Shown: piece after piece, positions 33,781 through 46,296 of the stretch
Layout: every line of letters starts with the position of its first letter
Numbering within the stretch: the stretch's first letter is position 1
NCBI RefSeq assembly: GCF_901000735.1
Contig: NC_081542.1
Coordinates: forward strand, 36,762,571-36,826,570
Direction of reading: 5' to 3'
Length of the DNA stretch: 64,000 nt
Source of the DNA: Corylus avellana
Lineage: Eukaryota > Streptophyta > Magnoliopsida > Fagales > Betulaceae
Position numbers and translations under genes: made by a program
Notes under the pieces: model-generated
Databases searched by the model: none
Seen by the model: the letters and a program-made list of their open reading frames with translations, nothing else
What the model was told of the DNA's origin: nothing

Positions 33781-33998
33781 TGGAGTGGCAGAGCCACTTG
33801 AGGCTTTAATTTGGGGATGCCGTGAGCTTTTAATTTTAATTTTAATTTTTTTTTTGCTATTTTTCTACCCAAGTTCCACACAGTACTTCCAAAAAAAATT
33901 TTTTTTTTTTTTTTTCCTCCTACTTACGCAAGTTACCACTCGGCACTCTCAAAAAAATTTTAGCGGCACCCCAACATCAATTGTCTGGCTCCGCCACT
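33781..33998. mobile_element. hAT-like MITE with AGTGGC(A/G)GAGCCA ends (copy 1)
   Basis: The left end TGGAGTGGCAGAGCCA and the right end TGGCTCCGCCACT are inverted. The flanks GAGTCGGT and GAGTCGAT make an 8-bp target duplication with one mismatch. The interior is poly-T and poly-A rich. It lies just upstream of the RING-D gene. The equivalent in the second copy is 43783-44000. Confidence 0.75.
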
Positions 33999-34399
33999 GA
34001 GTCGATGGGAGAGATATGTTTTATTTATTTATTTTCTTTTTGGCCATAACATATCAAGTAGTGTAACGCTACCATTTTTTTATCCTCTTAATTATATATC
34101 ACTTATTTTTTTATTGATTGTTTTTAGCTTATTTTATAATTGTAATAAAAAGTTTTTAAAAATGATTAGTTATACAAGGAAAGAAATTTATCCTTAATTT
34201 TACTTTTTGAAACATGAATGTTCTGTCTAGATAATAAGTTTACGTTATTTCAAAAGTTTCACTCTTTTTCAGTTACACGTTCTATACTCCATTATGCGTG
34301 AACATGTACAGGTGGTTCATATCCATCAAAATCTAAGAAAAGAGATTAAAAGTTGTTTAATTAGGGCCCAACTTTAATTTAAGTTGATATGCTGGGAAT

Positions 34400-34920
34400 A
34401 ACTTTTTTAACAAATGAATGTGATCTCTAGGCGGAAGGCGCCTCCGGCTTGTGTATATAAAATAAATTGCGATGCGGCTATTGATAAGACTATAAAGTTG
34501 ATGGCTGTGGGTGTTATTGTAAGAGACAGTTTGGATAAGGTCTTTTTTTTTTTTTTTTGAAACAATTTTGGATAAGGTCTTGGCATTAATGTGTGTGCAG
34601 TCTCTTCCATATATATATCACCGACGCAATAATGGCAGAGGTTTATGCAGCTTGGAAGATAGTATTTTTTGGCAGAGATTTAAGCCTACGGAATATTATT
34701 TTGGAAGGTGATGCTCTAGAGATTATTCATGTTTTTCAATTGGAAGACCAACTATGGTAGAGAGACGGTACGTTGGTTAAAGATGCGAAGATTGTTTTGC
34801 ACAGTTTCTAATCTTAGGTCATGATGGAGAAAGCAAATATGACGGCACATCCGTTGGCAAAAAGGGCGCTCAAAACATCAACAGAGAAAATTTGAATGGA
34901 AGAATACCATGATTTTATTC
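34400..34920 (+). pseudogene. RNase H-like domain relic (RVT_3/LINE-type), copy 1
   Basis: Translation in broken frames gives KINCDAAIDKTIKLMAVGVI then VRDSLDKVLAL. This is the N-terminal strand pattern of the plant RNase H-like (RVT_3) domain found at the end of many LINE polyproteins. Later pieces such as AEVYAAWKIV appear after indels and stops. A poly-T insertion sits at about 34543-34558. No full reverse transcriptase lies upstream. Related copies are at 44402-44922 and 52539-52760. Confidence 0.7.
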
Positions 34921-36294
34921 ATGAAGTTATACAAAAAAAAATTTACAATTTTGCGTTTCATTTTTTTTTTCTTTCTTCTTTCTCATGGATAATATTAGAG
35001 ATCTCGAATACATCTAATTAGAGCATCATAATGGGCCCTAAATACCACTTTCAATCAAATTTGGGCTAATTTAATTTACAAGAAAAACATGCTCTAACAA
35101 ATTACTCCCTACTTGCCTTCCTATATTTAGTTTTGTGAGAAGCCTCCCCACATTTGAAGAGCTGAAATTCACTCCCTATTCATTTTTTTTTAAATGTTAT
35201 TTCCTCTCACTCTCTCTCCACTTTAATGTAATACACTTCTTTCTTCCAACTCTACATCTTGCTACAACACATTCTAAAACTAATAAAAAAAATATTGAAA
35301 TAAAGAAGAGAAATATATAAAGAGTTTGTTATTTGGTTACTTTTCAAATTTGAAAAGTAATATTTTTATTTGAGGAGCTATGCTTACATATCTAATTAGT
35401 TTACAAACTATATATACACCTCCGGTTAAAAATTTGAATAGTCAAGATTTAATTTTATACAAACCATGGCGTTTGTTCTGAAAAATCTACACCCAAGATT
35501 CAAACTTGAAGAGTTTGGTAAAACACAGCCATGGCTGGCTTACGAAATTACAACCTCCCCAAATCACCCAATTGGTATGATCAGAGTGGTGAAGGAAAGA
35601 ATATGTCATCATAAGATTTACTTGCATTTAACTCAAGAAAGGAACATTTTCTGAAGAAAATTGCCGGAAAAGAAGAGGCTTCTTAATTACTAGAAAATTT
35701 ATGGATACAAAACGTAAGAGATATCTAAAAGAATCCACAGATATGATCCGTTTGAATCCAGATACAAGGAATATGGGTTGCGTATTTTGCTTGGATAAGA
35801 AGGAATATTTTTCATTAATTTCCACTGCCTACTATTCCAAGTCTTTATATTACTTCCATTTGTCAATGCCATCATATATATTAGACTCCCTCTCACTCAA
35901 AGCTTTGTTGCAGTAATGTACAAGTCATAAGTCCTTCAACATTTTCTAGGGATAAATATAAACTTGGTGTACGTGGTTTTGAATTATCACAAACAGTTTT
36001 TGAATTTTAAAAAGTCATTATTTTTATTTAAAGATATACGTGTTATTTACAATAAGATAAGTATTTAAAGATATTAAAAACTCATATAAATGTATATATA
36101 ATGAAAAGAAACACTTGATGTAATAAACGAAAAAATTCAATGGTTAGGTAATGCGTTATATAATATATATACAGGATGGTGGGGGGAGTCCCTTATACTT
36201 CCTCGGCCATAACTTATCTGCGTGAGGCTTCACCTCAACTTCTAGGTCATGCTTACCACTAGAAGCCATTTTTAAGTGGAAAATGAGAGAACTT
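34921..36294. other. AT-rich intergenic DNA, one unassigned short frame
   Basis: The 62-codon frame 35466-35654 (MAFVLKNLHPRFKLEEFGKT...) has no domain I recognise. Its only support is that it is unchanged in the second copy, which is expected if the copies are allelic. A TTAGAGCAT inverted pair (about 35018 and 35095) may mark a small MITE. The rest is AT-rich. Confidence 0.4.
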
Positions 36295-36917
36295 CACTAC
36301 AAAAAAATCACTCATTCGGTAACACTTACATAGTGACGTTTTAAGCCCAAAAAACTTTAGCACTATTTATTTAGTAATGTTTGAATAATGACGCTTGGTA
36401 AAGGACATTAAACATGGGGTAGAGAATCAGTGATAGCGTTGTTTACTGTTTAAACGACACTATCTAATGTCTTTTTGGCTCATACGACACCTCATCAATG
36501 GTGCCGTTATTGTTCAAATGTCACTACATGAAAAGTGATGTTTGAACAGTGAAATGCAACTTTTCATGAAGTGTCATTTACCGTTCAAACAACATTAATC
36601 AATGTCGTTTACCTGTACAATTGACATTAAATTTATATATATATATTTCTGGAAGGGTAAAAAAGTTAATTTTTTTTTTTTTTTTTTTTAAGAAAAAAAA
36701 TAGAGAGGTGGCTGGCAGTTCATTGAGGGAGGGGTAGCCAGCAAGCCACCCCCAGATGTGGCTGGGCATGGCTTGAGGCCACCTTCACCTTTGGGGTGGC
36801 TCGTGGGCCACCCTAGCCACCCTCGAGGTGGTTGCAGACCACCCCCGGCCACCTTTGGGGGTGGCGAGTGAACCACCCCTCTATATATATATTATTTTTT
36901 TTAAAAAAAAATAATCC

Positions 36918-36954
<37 letters not shown>

Positions 36955-37156
36955 TTCGAGTGAGAGAGAGAGAGAGAGAGACATGTCCAGCTTATAAGCG
37001 CCAATTTTAGGCGCCTAATTTTCAAAAATGAGTTAGTGTTGTTTGAACATTGTTACTGTTCAAACGAGACCTTCTAATACGTGAATAGTGCGGCTTGAAC
37101 AATGTTACTGTTCAAAGGACTCCACTTTATAGAAATGGTGTCGTTTGAACAGTAAA

Positions 37157-37160
<4 letters not shown>
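36295..37160. mobile_element. CACTA-like element end with GTTTGAACAGT subterminal repeats (copy 1)
   Basis: It begins CACTACAAAAAAATCAC, the CACTA terminal motif also seen at 54990. Reiterated GTTTGAACAGT or its complement follows in both orientations near 36530, 36580, 37040, 37065, 37110 and 37140. A matching TTTTTTTGTAGTG right end is not present, so the element is truncated or degenerate; the right limit is approximate. Inside are a GGTGGC/GCCACC-rich block (36700-36880), (GA)n tracts (36923-36980) and a poly-A run. The second copy is at 46297-47162. Confidence 0.6.
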
Positions 37161-37194
<34 letters not shown>

Positions 37195-37393
37195 CACCTT
37201 TTTCCCAAACATCCTTAAACCCCTCTTTTTTTGGGTAATATCATCTCAATTGACAATATTTAGTGGATATGTTGTTGGCCGAGACTTGATCCTTCGAGTC
37301 TTTGACTAATTAATCGTATATATATATAAGTCGAATCACTCTTAGAAGTGCCTTAATATTGCGACATGTGGCATGAACCCTTTTTTATTTTAA

Positions 37394-37574
37394 GAGAAAT
37401 GCTTGGCTTCACTAAAAAGTCAATCTTTTGGCAATTTTAATCCTAGGTGGCATGACCCATTTTAAAATTAATAGATTTTAAACAATAAATTAATAGATTT
37501 ATGGAAAATGGGCTATGCCACCTAAAATTAGAATGGCCAAAAGATGGACTTTTTAATGAAGCCAAGCATTTTTC
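37394..37574. mobile_element. Mutator-type MITE with 9-bp TSD (copy 1)
   Basis: The 181-bp element has ends GAGAAATGCTTGGCTTCACT and, reverse-complemented, GAAAAATGCTTGGCTTCATT. It is flanked by the perfect direct repeat TTATTTTAA (37385-37393 and 37575-37583). The second copy is at 47396-47576. Confidence 0.9.
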
Positions 37575-37583
37575 TTATTTTAA

Positions 37584-39179
37584 TGCTAAACCAGTTTTTT
37601 TAAGGCATAATTTGTGAGCTGTTTTTTAAGAGTGAACCGGTTTTTACTTTAAAAACTAGTTCATTAAATTAGCATAATTAATGATGTTTAATTATATTTG
37701 AAGAGTTTTTCATATATAAATTATTCAATAAATTAAGTATTATTAATGTCAAAATCAAATAAGAAAACAAATAATGCTAATCAAATTATGTATTATTATG
37801 TTTAATCACTTTAATATGTATATAACATAATATTATATGTTATAGTTGAATTAGATGAATTAAATGATAGGATGTAGAAACAAAATAGAAAAAAATTTCA
37901 TTGCATTATTTTTGTTTTTTAAAATATATAATTGTATATTAATTATTAATTGTATAGATTGTCGGATTTTTACTCAACATAATGATTAGGTATTTATTTT
38001 TGATTTCATTAGCAAAAATAATCTTTAGTAATAATATATATATAGACACACACAAACACGGTTAGCATCTTACGAGCAATTATATATTCGATGTCCAAAC
38101 TTAAGCGTAAAATCACAACCGTCATCTTGGGGCTTACTTTTGCTTAGTGTCCATTAGTTTATAAAATTGTTAACTGTTCGATATAACATGCATCTTACTT
38201 GATATTTGTCCGAGGCCATTTTGCCTATGAGATTTTTTGTTTATTTGTATGATTTACCCGGATTTTTAGATATTTTTTTTAGAGTACCTTTTTTTTAATT
38301 TTTTTTTAATTTTTAATTTTTAATTTTTGGTTTTTATTTTTTAATTTTTTTTATTCTTTTGAAAGTAAAAAAAGGCAAAAATTTATTTGATTATTATACC
38401 AAAAAAGGAACTTCAAAACACCTAAGAGATAATTAAGAATAAATATAATATGAGATGATTATTTGATTGCATTGTTGACTAAAAGATTTGTAATTACCTT
38501 TTTTTAAGGTTCATGATTATATGGGTTTTATAATTTGTATGAAATATAATAAGTATAACACTAATAATATTAATGATTCTTACTAACTTTCTATTAATGC
38601 TTTGATAATCAAAATCCAAGTTTTCTTTTCGTTATTGTTTTTCTTTATATTTTTCATTTTAAACTATACATATGGGAACAAAGATTTTAACATGTTTTAA
38701 TTTGTATGGATTAAACTAATTAAAGTTAAAGGCCTTATAATATATAGACAAATTTTATGTGACTTATGCATTTATACAATGTTTAGTTTATGATTGTGTG
38801 TCATTATGTTGAGTAATATATTGGTGTATAATCTTTAGTATGTCTTTTTATTTAAATGGGCGTGATTGGTTTTTTTTTTTACAATCTATAATGAAAAGTT
38901 CGATAGAGATGTGTTTAAAATTTGAAATTAAACTATAACAACAAATCTCATGCATATTTTTTTCTACAACAAAAGTACTTTTTTGATTAATGTTCATGAT
39001 TTTGAGTTTTATTTGCATTGAAATCTAGTAAGTATTACACCAACAATATCAAGAGATTCTTTCTAATTTTATATTAATGTTTTGATTAAGCAAAATTCAA
39101 GTTTTCCTTATGAAAAGTAAATTTTATAATACTTATGAAAAGTACGATTATAATATTTTTTAAATTTTATAATTAAATT
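37584..39179. other. AT-rich DNA to the contig end (copy 1)
   Basis: No gene is seen. It is strongly AT-rich with TAATTTTT runs (about 38295-38350). The last ~580 bases differ from copy 2 more often than the rest. Confidence 0.5.
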
Positions 39180-39279
39180 NNNNNNNNNNNNNNNNNNNNN
39201 NNNNNNNNNNNNNNNNNNNNNNNNNNNNNNNNNNNNNNNNNNNNNNNNNNNNNNNNNNNNNNNNNNNNNNNNNNNNNNN
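39180..39279. other. assembly gap (100 N)
   Basis: Placeholder gap at the junction of the two 9.9-kb copies. Base 39179 corresponds to 49187 and base 39280 corresponds to 29275. Confidence 0.98.
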
Positions 39280-40547
39280 TTTTATTTCATCTTACAAATT
39301 AACCATTAGATTTGTAGCCTTATATGGATCCCATATAAGTGAAATGTAGACGCCACAAATCTAATGGTTGATCTATTGAATTTATAGGAGAATATGGGTC
39401 AAATATGAAGAACGTATTAACCTATAACATTTCTCCATAAATAATGTAAATATAATTGAAATTGCATCTTGTTTTGAAAGCGGCTGCTGACAAGACACCC
39501 ATAATGTTAATTACATGGCTAAATCGTGAAGTTTTCTCTGATTCTTACCAGAATGGAGATTCACTCTGTTGTTGATCAACTATCCCTCAGTAGTTGGATT
39601 AGGCCTTGTAGAATTTGGATTTTTGTTGCTTTCAGATGGGTATTGGAAATTTTTTTTTTTAGAAAAAAAAAAGAAGAAGAAGAGAAAGATAGAGAATAAG
39701 TTATTTGATTTTGCTTCATCAGGTACTTGTAACAAATGTGCAGCTGGGAGCTGAGCGAGGGATTGTTCTTCTAGTCAATATGTGAATTTCTGCCGAATAA
39801 CTAGACTGGTTTCTACATTTAGTAGGTCCAACCATATTAACCCCCCCTTCTTTTTTCTTTTTTTTTTTTACATGTCCGCACAAAAAGAGGGGAAAAGCGG
39901 AGGCGGATTCAACTCCGTTTCATGGGCCATAATCTCCAACAAATTGAGCTACCATTTAGGAACGTCAACCTATGTTTTTGAGTATTATGTATGACTAGAA
40001 CTTACGATTCCTTTTATAGGAGTATGAATTCGATAAATCCGCCTTAGCTATTTGAATCAATGCTCATTCATTTTTTCTATAGACTATAAAAGAAATTGTG
40101 GATTTTCAAATTAGGTAGTTTAAGTCATTTCTTTACATTGAAACGCTTGAAAAATACTATATATTAAAAATGTGGCATGTTATTATTGAGAATTTAGTAT
40201 ATATTGTTATAATGTTCTTACTCTCTATGTTGTAAATAGCAAAAAATTATCTTTTGGTTTCTGAAAATGAAGTGCCGGTACAAAAGTAAAGAATGAAGTC
40301 TTTTAGGAAGAAAATTCTTTCTAATTGTCTCAATAACAATGCCACGGTCTTAATAGGTGGCATAATTCAAAACGTTTCGATGTAAAGAAATAGCCTAAAT
40401 TAAAATAAAATAAAAATCTACCGTGTCCTTTTCTCAAATATCTTTTTACCTTTATATCACATTATTTTTTATTACTATTAAAACAAAAAATTCATAACAA
40501 AACTCTTTACTAAACGGGCTTTCCATAAGGCAATTAGTCATGGTTCC

Positions 40548-42813
40548 TGTTAAATATATTGGATAATATATTAGAAGCGGAAAAAAGAGAGAGAAGAGAG
40601 AGAGAGAGCGAAAGCACACAATGGACTACATTGTATTGACTCTGATAAAAATAATGAATACAGAGGCCTCTATTTATAGAGAGGCAAGTAACCTAATAGA
40701 TTAAGGAAAGGTAAACCTAGTAGAATAAGGAAAGGTAAACCTAGTAGAATAAGAAAAGGTAAACCTAGTAGACTAATAATACCTAAAGAAGTAAATAACA
40801 AGTAATATTCTTAACATCCCCCCTCAAACTCAATGTGTAAACTTGAGTTTGGATAAACGAAAAGGGAAAGAAAAAAGAATTCGCCGAAAAAGCTGCTTGT
40901 GCCGAAACAATTGCCGAAGTAACGCCATAAAAGTTGTTAGAGACCCATGGATTCTGCCTGAATTTGAGCAATGCATTTAAGCTGGAGCTTGGTTCACTTG
41001 GTTATAATTTGACTTGAAAACTATATACTAGTAATGAAGTAGCACACCTGGTCAGCTGAGAAAAGTAGGTTCAGTTAAAAGGGGCTTGTTTGGCCCGTAA
41101 CCCTTGGACTGTCTCGCCTGATCGGCTGAGCTAAAGTCTGACCCAAAAATTCTAGCTAGTAGACCGTCTCGCCTGGTCGGCTGAGATAAGTAGGGCCGGT
41201 TGAAGAGGCTAATCATGTCTGAAACCCTTGGACCGTCTCGCCTAGTCGGCTGAGATAAGTAGGCCCGATTGAAGAGGCTAATCATGTTTGAAACCCTTGG
41301 ACCGTCTCGCCTAGTCGGCTGAGATAAGTAGGCCCGATTGAAGAGGCTAATCATGTCTGAAACCGTTGGACCGTCTCGCCTTGTCGGCTGAACTAAAGTC
41401 TGATTAGTAGACCGTCTCGCCTGGTCGGCTGAGATAAGCAGGGCCGGTTGAAGAGGCTAATCATGCCTGAAACCCTTGGACCGTCTCGCCTTGTCGGCTA
41501 AACTAAAGTCTGGCCCATCTAACTAGTAGACCGTCTCGCCTAGCCGGCTGAGCTAAGTAGGGAGAAAAAGGGCCGGTTGAAGAGGCAAATCAGTGACCGG
41601 TGATGGCGGCATTTGACAAGGCATAAGTGGGCCGGTTGAAAGGGGCTTCTTTGGCCCGAAAACCCATGGACCTAAGGAAAGATTGGTCTGACCCGAGAGT
41701 GCCATCCGCAAGAAGAATGAACCGGATTGAATTGCGCCAAAGAACAGGCTATAAAACCGAATTGAATAAGCATAAACCAACTTGAACCGCATAAAACAAA
41801 CGCCTAAATTTGAAAAAGAGTCTTGTTTTCTGCCATATAGAGATGCCAAAAGCAAAAATAGACCATAAATTTGAAATCAGGACGAAAAATTGAGTAGGAA
41901 ACACCTGGTCAATTTTTTCAGTGGTCAAAGTCAAAGTCAACGGTCAACGATTGAAAAGTCAACGCTGACGTGGCACTAATGACGTGGTAAGGTCTGACTT
42001 GATACTGATGACGTGGCACTGATGACGTGACACGTAGGGCTGGCGTGGCTATGCTGACGTGGCAATTAGGGCTGACGTGGCAAGGATGGCGTGGCACGTG
42101 GGTACGATGGTGCGTGTACCGGAGGAGGCGTGTACTGGCGCGTGGATCTGACGCGCGAAACTTCTGGGGGCGCGTGGGGGTGCGTGGAGCGTCGTATGGA
42201 GGATATGGGACTTGTTCTGGAATCACCGAGATGAAAGCTATCGATCGGTGGCCTTGGAGAAGTGATCGGACCACCGTGGCGGCTGGTGGGGGAAGGGCAG
42301 TGGCGGAATTGCCAAAAATTTTGGGCGGCGCGTGAGAGCGCATGGAAGCTCCGATGGGGCTGTGTGCGGCGGCTCTGGGACGGTTGTCTTCCTGGTTTTC
42401 AAGCGGTATAGTGATACACTGAAAACCTCGAGGAGAAGATAGAGAACCATGAGGAGCAGAGAGAATGATTCGCCGGATAACACTGGCGGCGCCGGAAAAC
42501 GTCAAAGACGTTTATTGGAGGCCACAGAAAGGTGGCTCTGATACCATGTTAAATATATTGGATAATATATTAGAAGCGGAAGAAAGAGAGAGAAGAGAGA
42601 GAGAGCGAAAGCACACAATGGACTACATTGTATTGACTCTGATAATAATAATGAATACAGAGGCCTCTATTTATAGAGAGGCAAGTAACCTAATAGATTA
42701 AGGAAAGGTAAACCTAGTAGAATAAGGAAAGGTAAACCTAGTAGAATAAGAAAAGGTAAACCTAGTAGACTAATAATACCTAAAGAAGTAAATAACAAGT
42801 AATATTCTTAACA
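40548..42813 (-). mobile_element. non-autonomous LTR element (TRIM/LARD-like), copy 2
   Basis: LTRs 40548-40816 and 42547-42813 with target duplication GTTCC (40543-40547 and 42814-42818). It is the same insertion as 30543-32810. The right LTR is 2 bp shorter at a GA run and has ATAATAATAATG where copy 1 has ATAAAAATAATG. The 69-bp array is at 41046-41565. Confidence 0.92.
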
Positions 42814-42943
42814 GTTCCCAAGTCCCATACACCACATAATTATAGACATCAAATAGAGATATATATTTTTAATAAATTCGTAATTGACAATCAGAATTAT
42901 ATATAATTTTTCTAAACAAAATTCCTCATCAATTCATATCAAA

Positions 42944-43624
42944 TCATTCACGGGCAGGCAACTTGAATCGACAGAGCGGGCAAAAATTATTCCTGTGCAG
43001 CCAATTCACGATGCAGTTTTGATCAAACAGGTGCATACATGGCATGCGAGCGGCTGCCGCGCCACCGATGAGCTCTTCCAAACAGATGCTACACGTCTCC
43101 CCTGTTCCTTGTTCAATCTCCACCTTCTCCAACGCTTCAATCGACGACTCACTTGCCGGAACCAACCCACAAACCCGGTCGTCGACGGCCAACCCCAAAA
43201 CAAAATCGTCATCGACGAACTGCGTCACCTCAGCCGTCACACGCATCCTCAGAACCTTCCAACCCGCGTAGTGTTTCTGTCTCGCCATGTCATTCGCGCA
43301 ACCCAAGATTCTTTGTATCATGAATTCTTGAATCCCCAAGGGAACGCCGACTTCAAAAAGCATGTCGGATACGGTTGACGTGGACGTGGTTTGATGAAGA
43401 ATAGCGTCGCGCTTCACCTTGAATGTTTTCCGGAATGTCTCGCTCTCGAGGTTATCAAAAAGCCGTAGATCGCAAGAATCGTCTTCAAGCATGGAGTGAG
43501 GGACGTAAGTATGTGAAGCTTCGATCTCGACGACGAAGTCCACGTCAGAGGAGGCATTGTCGTCGTCGTCTTCGGGCATTACAATATCTAGTGGCAGAGC
43601 GCTGCAATAGTTGTCAAACTCCAT
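42944..43624 (-). CDS. RING-D finger protein, probable E3 ubiquitin ligase (intact copy)
   Basis: Single exon, 226 residues from MEFDNYCSALPLD. This start is preferred over the ATG at 43771 because a TATA-like ATATATAAATAG (43668-43679) lies about 45 bp before it, so the longer frame would begin upstream of the promoter. The N-terminal half is acidic (PEDDDDNASSD, residues ~16-27). The C-terminal RING ligands are C178, C181, C196, H198, D201, C204, C215 and C218. Position five is Asp rather than His, the RING-D pattern described in plants. Spacing is the same as in the RING-H2 paralog at 25629-26225. RING-D proteins can act as E3 ligases, but activity here is not shown. No membrane segment or signal is seen, so it is probably soluble. 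Confidence 0.85.
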   Translation of the reverse strand: MEFDNYCSALPLDIVMPEDDDDNASSDVDFVVEIEASHTYVPHSMLEDDSCDLRLFDNLESETFRKTFKVKRDAILHQTTSTSTVSDMLFEVGVPLGIQEFMIQRILGCANDMARQKHYAGWKVLRMRVTAEVTQFVDDDFVLGLAVDDRVCGLVPASESSIEALEKVEIEQGTGETCSICLEELIGGAAAARMPCMHLFDQNCIVNWLHRNNFCPLCRFKLPARE

Positions 43625-43667
43625 GTCGGCGGGAAAAGGAATTGAAGAAGCCGATGGAATACTATGA

Positions 43668-43679
43668 ATATATAAATAG
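43668..43679 (-). promoter_or_regulatory. TATA-like box of the RING-D gene
   Basis: ATATATAAATAG on the plus strand (CTATTTATATAT on the coding strand), about 45 bp before the chosen ATG. The same sequence is at 33666-33677 in copy 1. Confidence 0.55.
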
Positions 43680-43782
43680 GGTTGAATTGTTGAAGAGAAA
43701 CCGTTGGGCTTAATTAATACTTGGAAGATAAGGAGATCAAAGAGAGGGTCGTAATATTCAAGGAATTTCAAATTGAGTCGGT

Positions 43783-44000
43783 TGGAGTGGCAGAGCCACT
43801 TGAGGCTTTAATTTGGGGATGCCGTGAGCTTTTAATTTTAATTTTAATTTTTTTTTTGCTATTTTTCTACCCAAGTTCCACACAGTACTTCCAAAAAAAA
43901 TTTTTTTTTTTTTTTTTCCTCCTACTTACGCAAGTTACCACTCGGCACTCTCAAAAAAATTTTAGCGGCACCCCAACATCAATTGTCTGGCTCCGCCACT
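43783..44000. mobile_element. hAT-like MITE with AGTGGC(A/G)GAGCCA ends (copy 2)
   Basis: Same insertion as 33781-33998, with the same imperfect GAGTCG(G/A)T flanks. Confidence 0.75.
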
Positions 44001-44401
44001 GAGTCGATGGGAGAGATATGTTTTATTTATTTATTTTCTTTTTGGCCATAACATATCAAGTAGTGTAACGCTACCATTTTTTTATCCTCTTAATTATATA
44101 TCACTTATTTTTTTATTGATTGTTTTTAGCTTATTTTATAATTGTAATAAAAAGTTTTTAAAAATGATTAGTTATACAAGGAAAGAAATTTATCCTTAAT
44201 TTTACTTTTTGAAACATGAATGTTCTGTCTAGATAATAAGTTTACGTTATTTCAAAAGTTTCACTCTTTTTCAGTTACACGTTCTATACTCCATTATGCG
44301 TGAACATGTACAGGTGGTTCATATCCATCAAAATCCAAGAAAAGAGATTAAAAGTTGTTTAATTAGGGCCCAACTTTAATTTAAGTTGATATGCTGGGAA
44401 T

Positions 44402-44922
44402 AATTTTTTTAACAAATGAATGTGATCTCTAGGCGGAAGGCGCCTCCGGCTTGTGTATATAAAATAAATTGCGATGCGGCTATTGATAAGACTATAAAGT
44501 TGATGGCTGTGGGTGTTATTGTAAGAGACAGTTTGGATAAGGTCTTTTTTTTTTTTTTTTGAAACAATTTTGGATAAGGTCTTGGCATTAATGTGTGTGC
44601 AGTCTCTTCCATATATATATCACCGACGCAATAATGGCAGAGGTTTATGCAGCTTGGAAGATAGTATTTTTTGGCAGAGATTTAAGCCTACGGAATATTA
44701 TTTTGGAAGGTGATGCTCTAGAGATTATTCATGTTTTTCAATTGGAAGACCAACTATGGTAGAGAGACGGTACGTTGGTTAAAGATGCGAAGATTGTTTT
44801 GCACAGTTTCTAATCTTAGGTCATGATGGAGAAAGCAAATATGACGGCACATCCGTTGGCAAAAAGGGCGCTCAAAACATCAACAGAGAAAATTTGAATG
44901 GAAGAATACCATGATTTTATTC
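44402..44922 (+). pseudogene. RNase H-like domain relic, copy 2
   Basis: Same locus as 34400-34920 in the duplicated segment, with the same stops and poly-T insertion (44544-44560). Confidence 0.7.
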
Positions 44923-46296
44923 ATGAAGTTATACAAAAAAAATTTTACAATTTTGCGTTTCATTTTTTTTTTCTTTCTTCTTTCTCATGGATAATATTAG
45001 AGATCTCGAATACATCTAATTAGAGCATCATAATGGGCCCTAAATACCACTTTCAATCAAATTTGGGCTAATTTAATTTACAAGAAAAACATGCTCTAAC
45101 AAATTACTCCCTACTTGCCTTCCTATATTTAGTTTTGTGAGAAGCCTCCCCACATTTGAAGAGCTGAAATTCACTCCCTATTCATTTTTTTTTAAATGTT
45201 ATTTCCTCTCACTCTCTCTCCACTTTAATGTAATACACTTCTTTCTTCCAACTCTACATCTTGCTACAACACATTCTAAAACTAATAAAAAAAATATTGA
45301 AATAAAGAAGAGAAATATATAAAGAGTTTGTTATTTGGTTACTTTTCAAATTTGAAAAGTAATATTTTTATTTGAGGAGCTATGCTTACATATCTAATTA
45401 GTTTACAAACTATATATACACCTCCGGTTAAAAATTTGAATAGTCAAGATTTAATTTTATACAAACCATGGCGTTTGTTCTGAAAAATCTACACCCAAGA
45501 TTCAAACTTGAAGAGTTTGGTAAAACACAGCCATGGCTGGCTTACGAAATTACAACCTCCCCAAATCACCCAATTGGTATGATCAGAGTGGTGAAGGAAA
45601 GAATATGTCATCATAAGATTTACTTGCATTTAACTCAAGAAAGGAACATTTTCTGAAGAAAATTGCCGGAAAAGAAGAGGCTTCTTAATTACTAGAAAAT
45701 TTATGGATACAAAACGTAAGAGATATCTAAAAGAATCCACAGATATGATCCGTTTGAATCCAGATACAAGGAATATGGGTTGCGTATTTTGCTTGGATAA
45801 GAAGGAATATTTTTCATTAATTTCCACTGCCTACTATTCCAAGTCTTTATATTACTTCCATTTGTCAATGCCATCATATATATTAGACTCCCTCTCACTC
45901 AAAGCTTTGTTGCAGTAATGTACAAGTCATAAGTCCTTCAACATTTTCTAGGGATAAATATAAACTTGGTGTACGTGGTTTTGAATTATCACAAACAGTT
46001 TTTGAATTTTAAAAAGTCATTATTTTTATTTAAAGATATACGTGTTATTTACAATAAGATAAGTATTTAAAGATATTAAAAACTCATATAAATGTATATA
46101 TAATGAAAAGAAACACTTGATGTAATAAACGAAAAAATTCAATGGTTAGGTAATGCGTTATATAATATATATACAGGATGGTGGGGGGAGTCCCTTATAC
46201 TTCCTCGGCCATAACTTATCTGCGTGAGGCTTCACCTCAACTTCTAGGTCATGCTTACCACTAGAAGCCATTTTTAAGTGGAAAATGAGAGAACTT

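Larger units (their letters stand above)
29275..39179. repeat. 9.9-kb duplicated segment, copy 1 (probable unmerged contig overlap)
   Basis: Collinear with 39280-49187 (offset 10,005 falling to 10,002 through small indels). Differences are rare over most of the length, with a visibly more diverged stretch in the last ~600 bp (38600-39179). This copy ends exactly at the N gap and the other begins exactly after it. Contents are annotated separately below. Confidence 0.95.
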
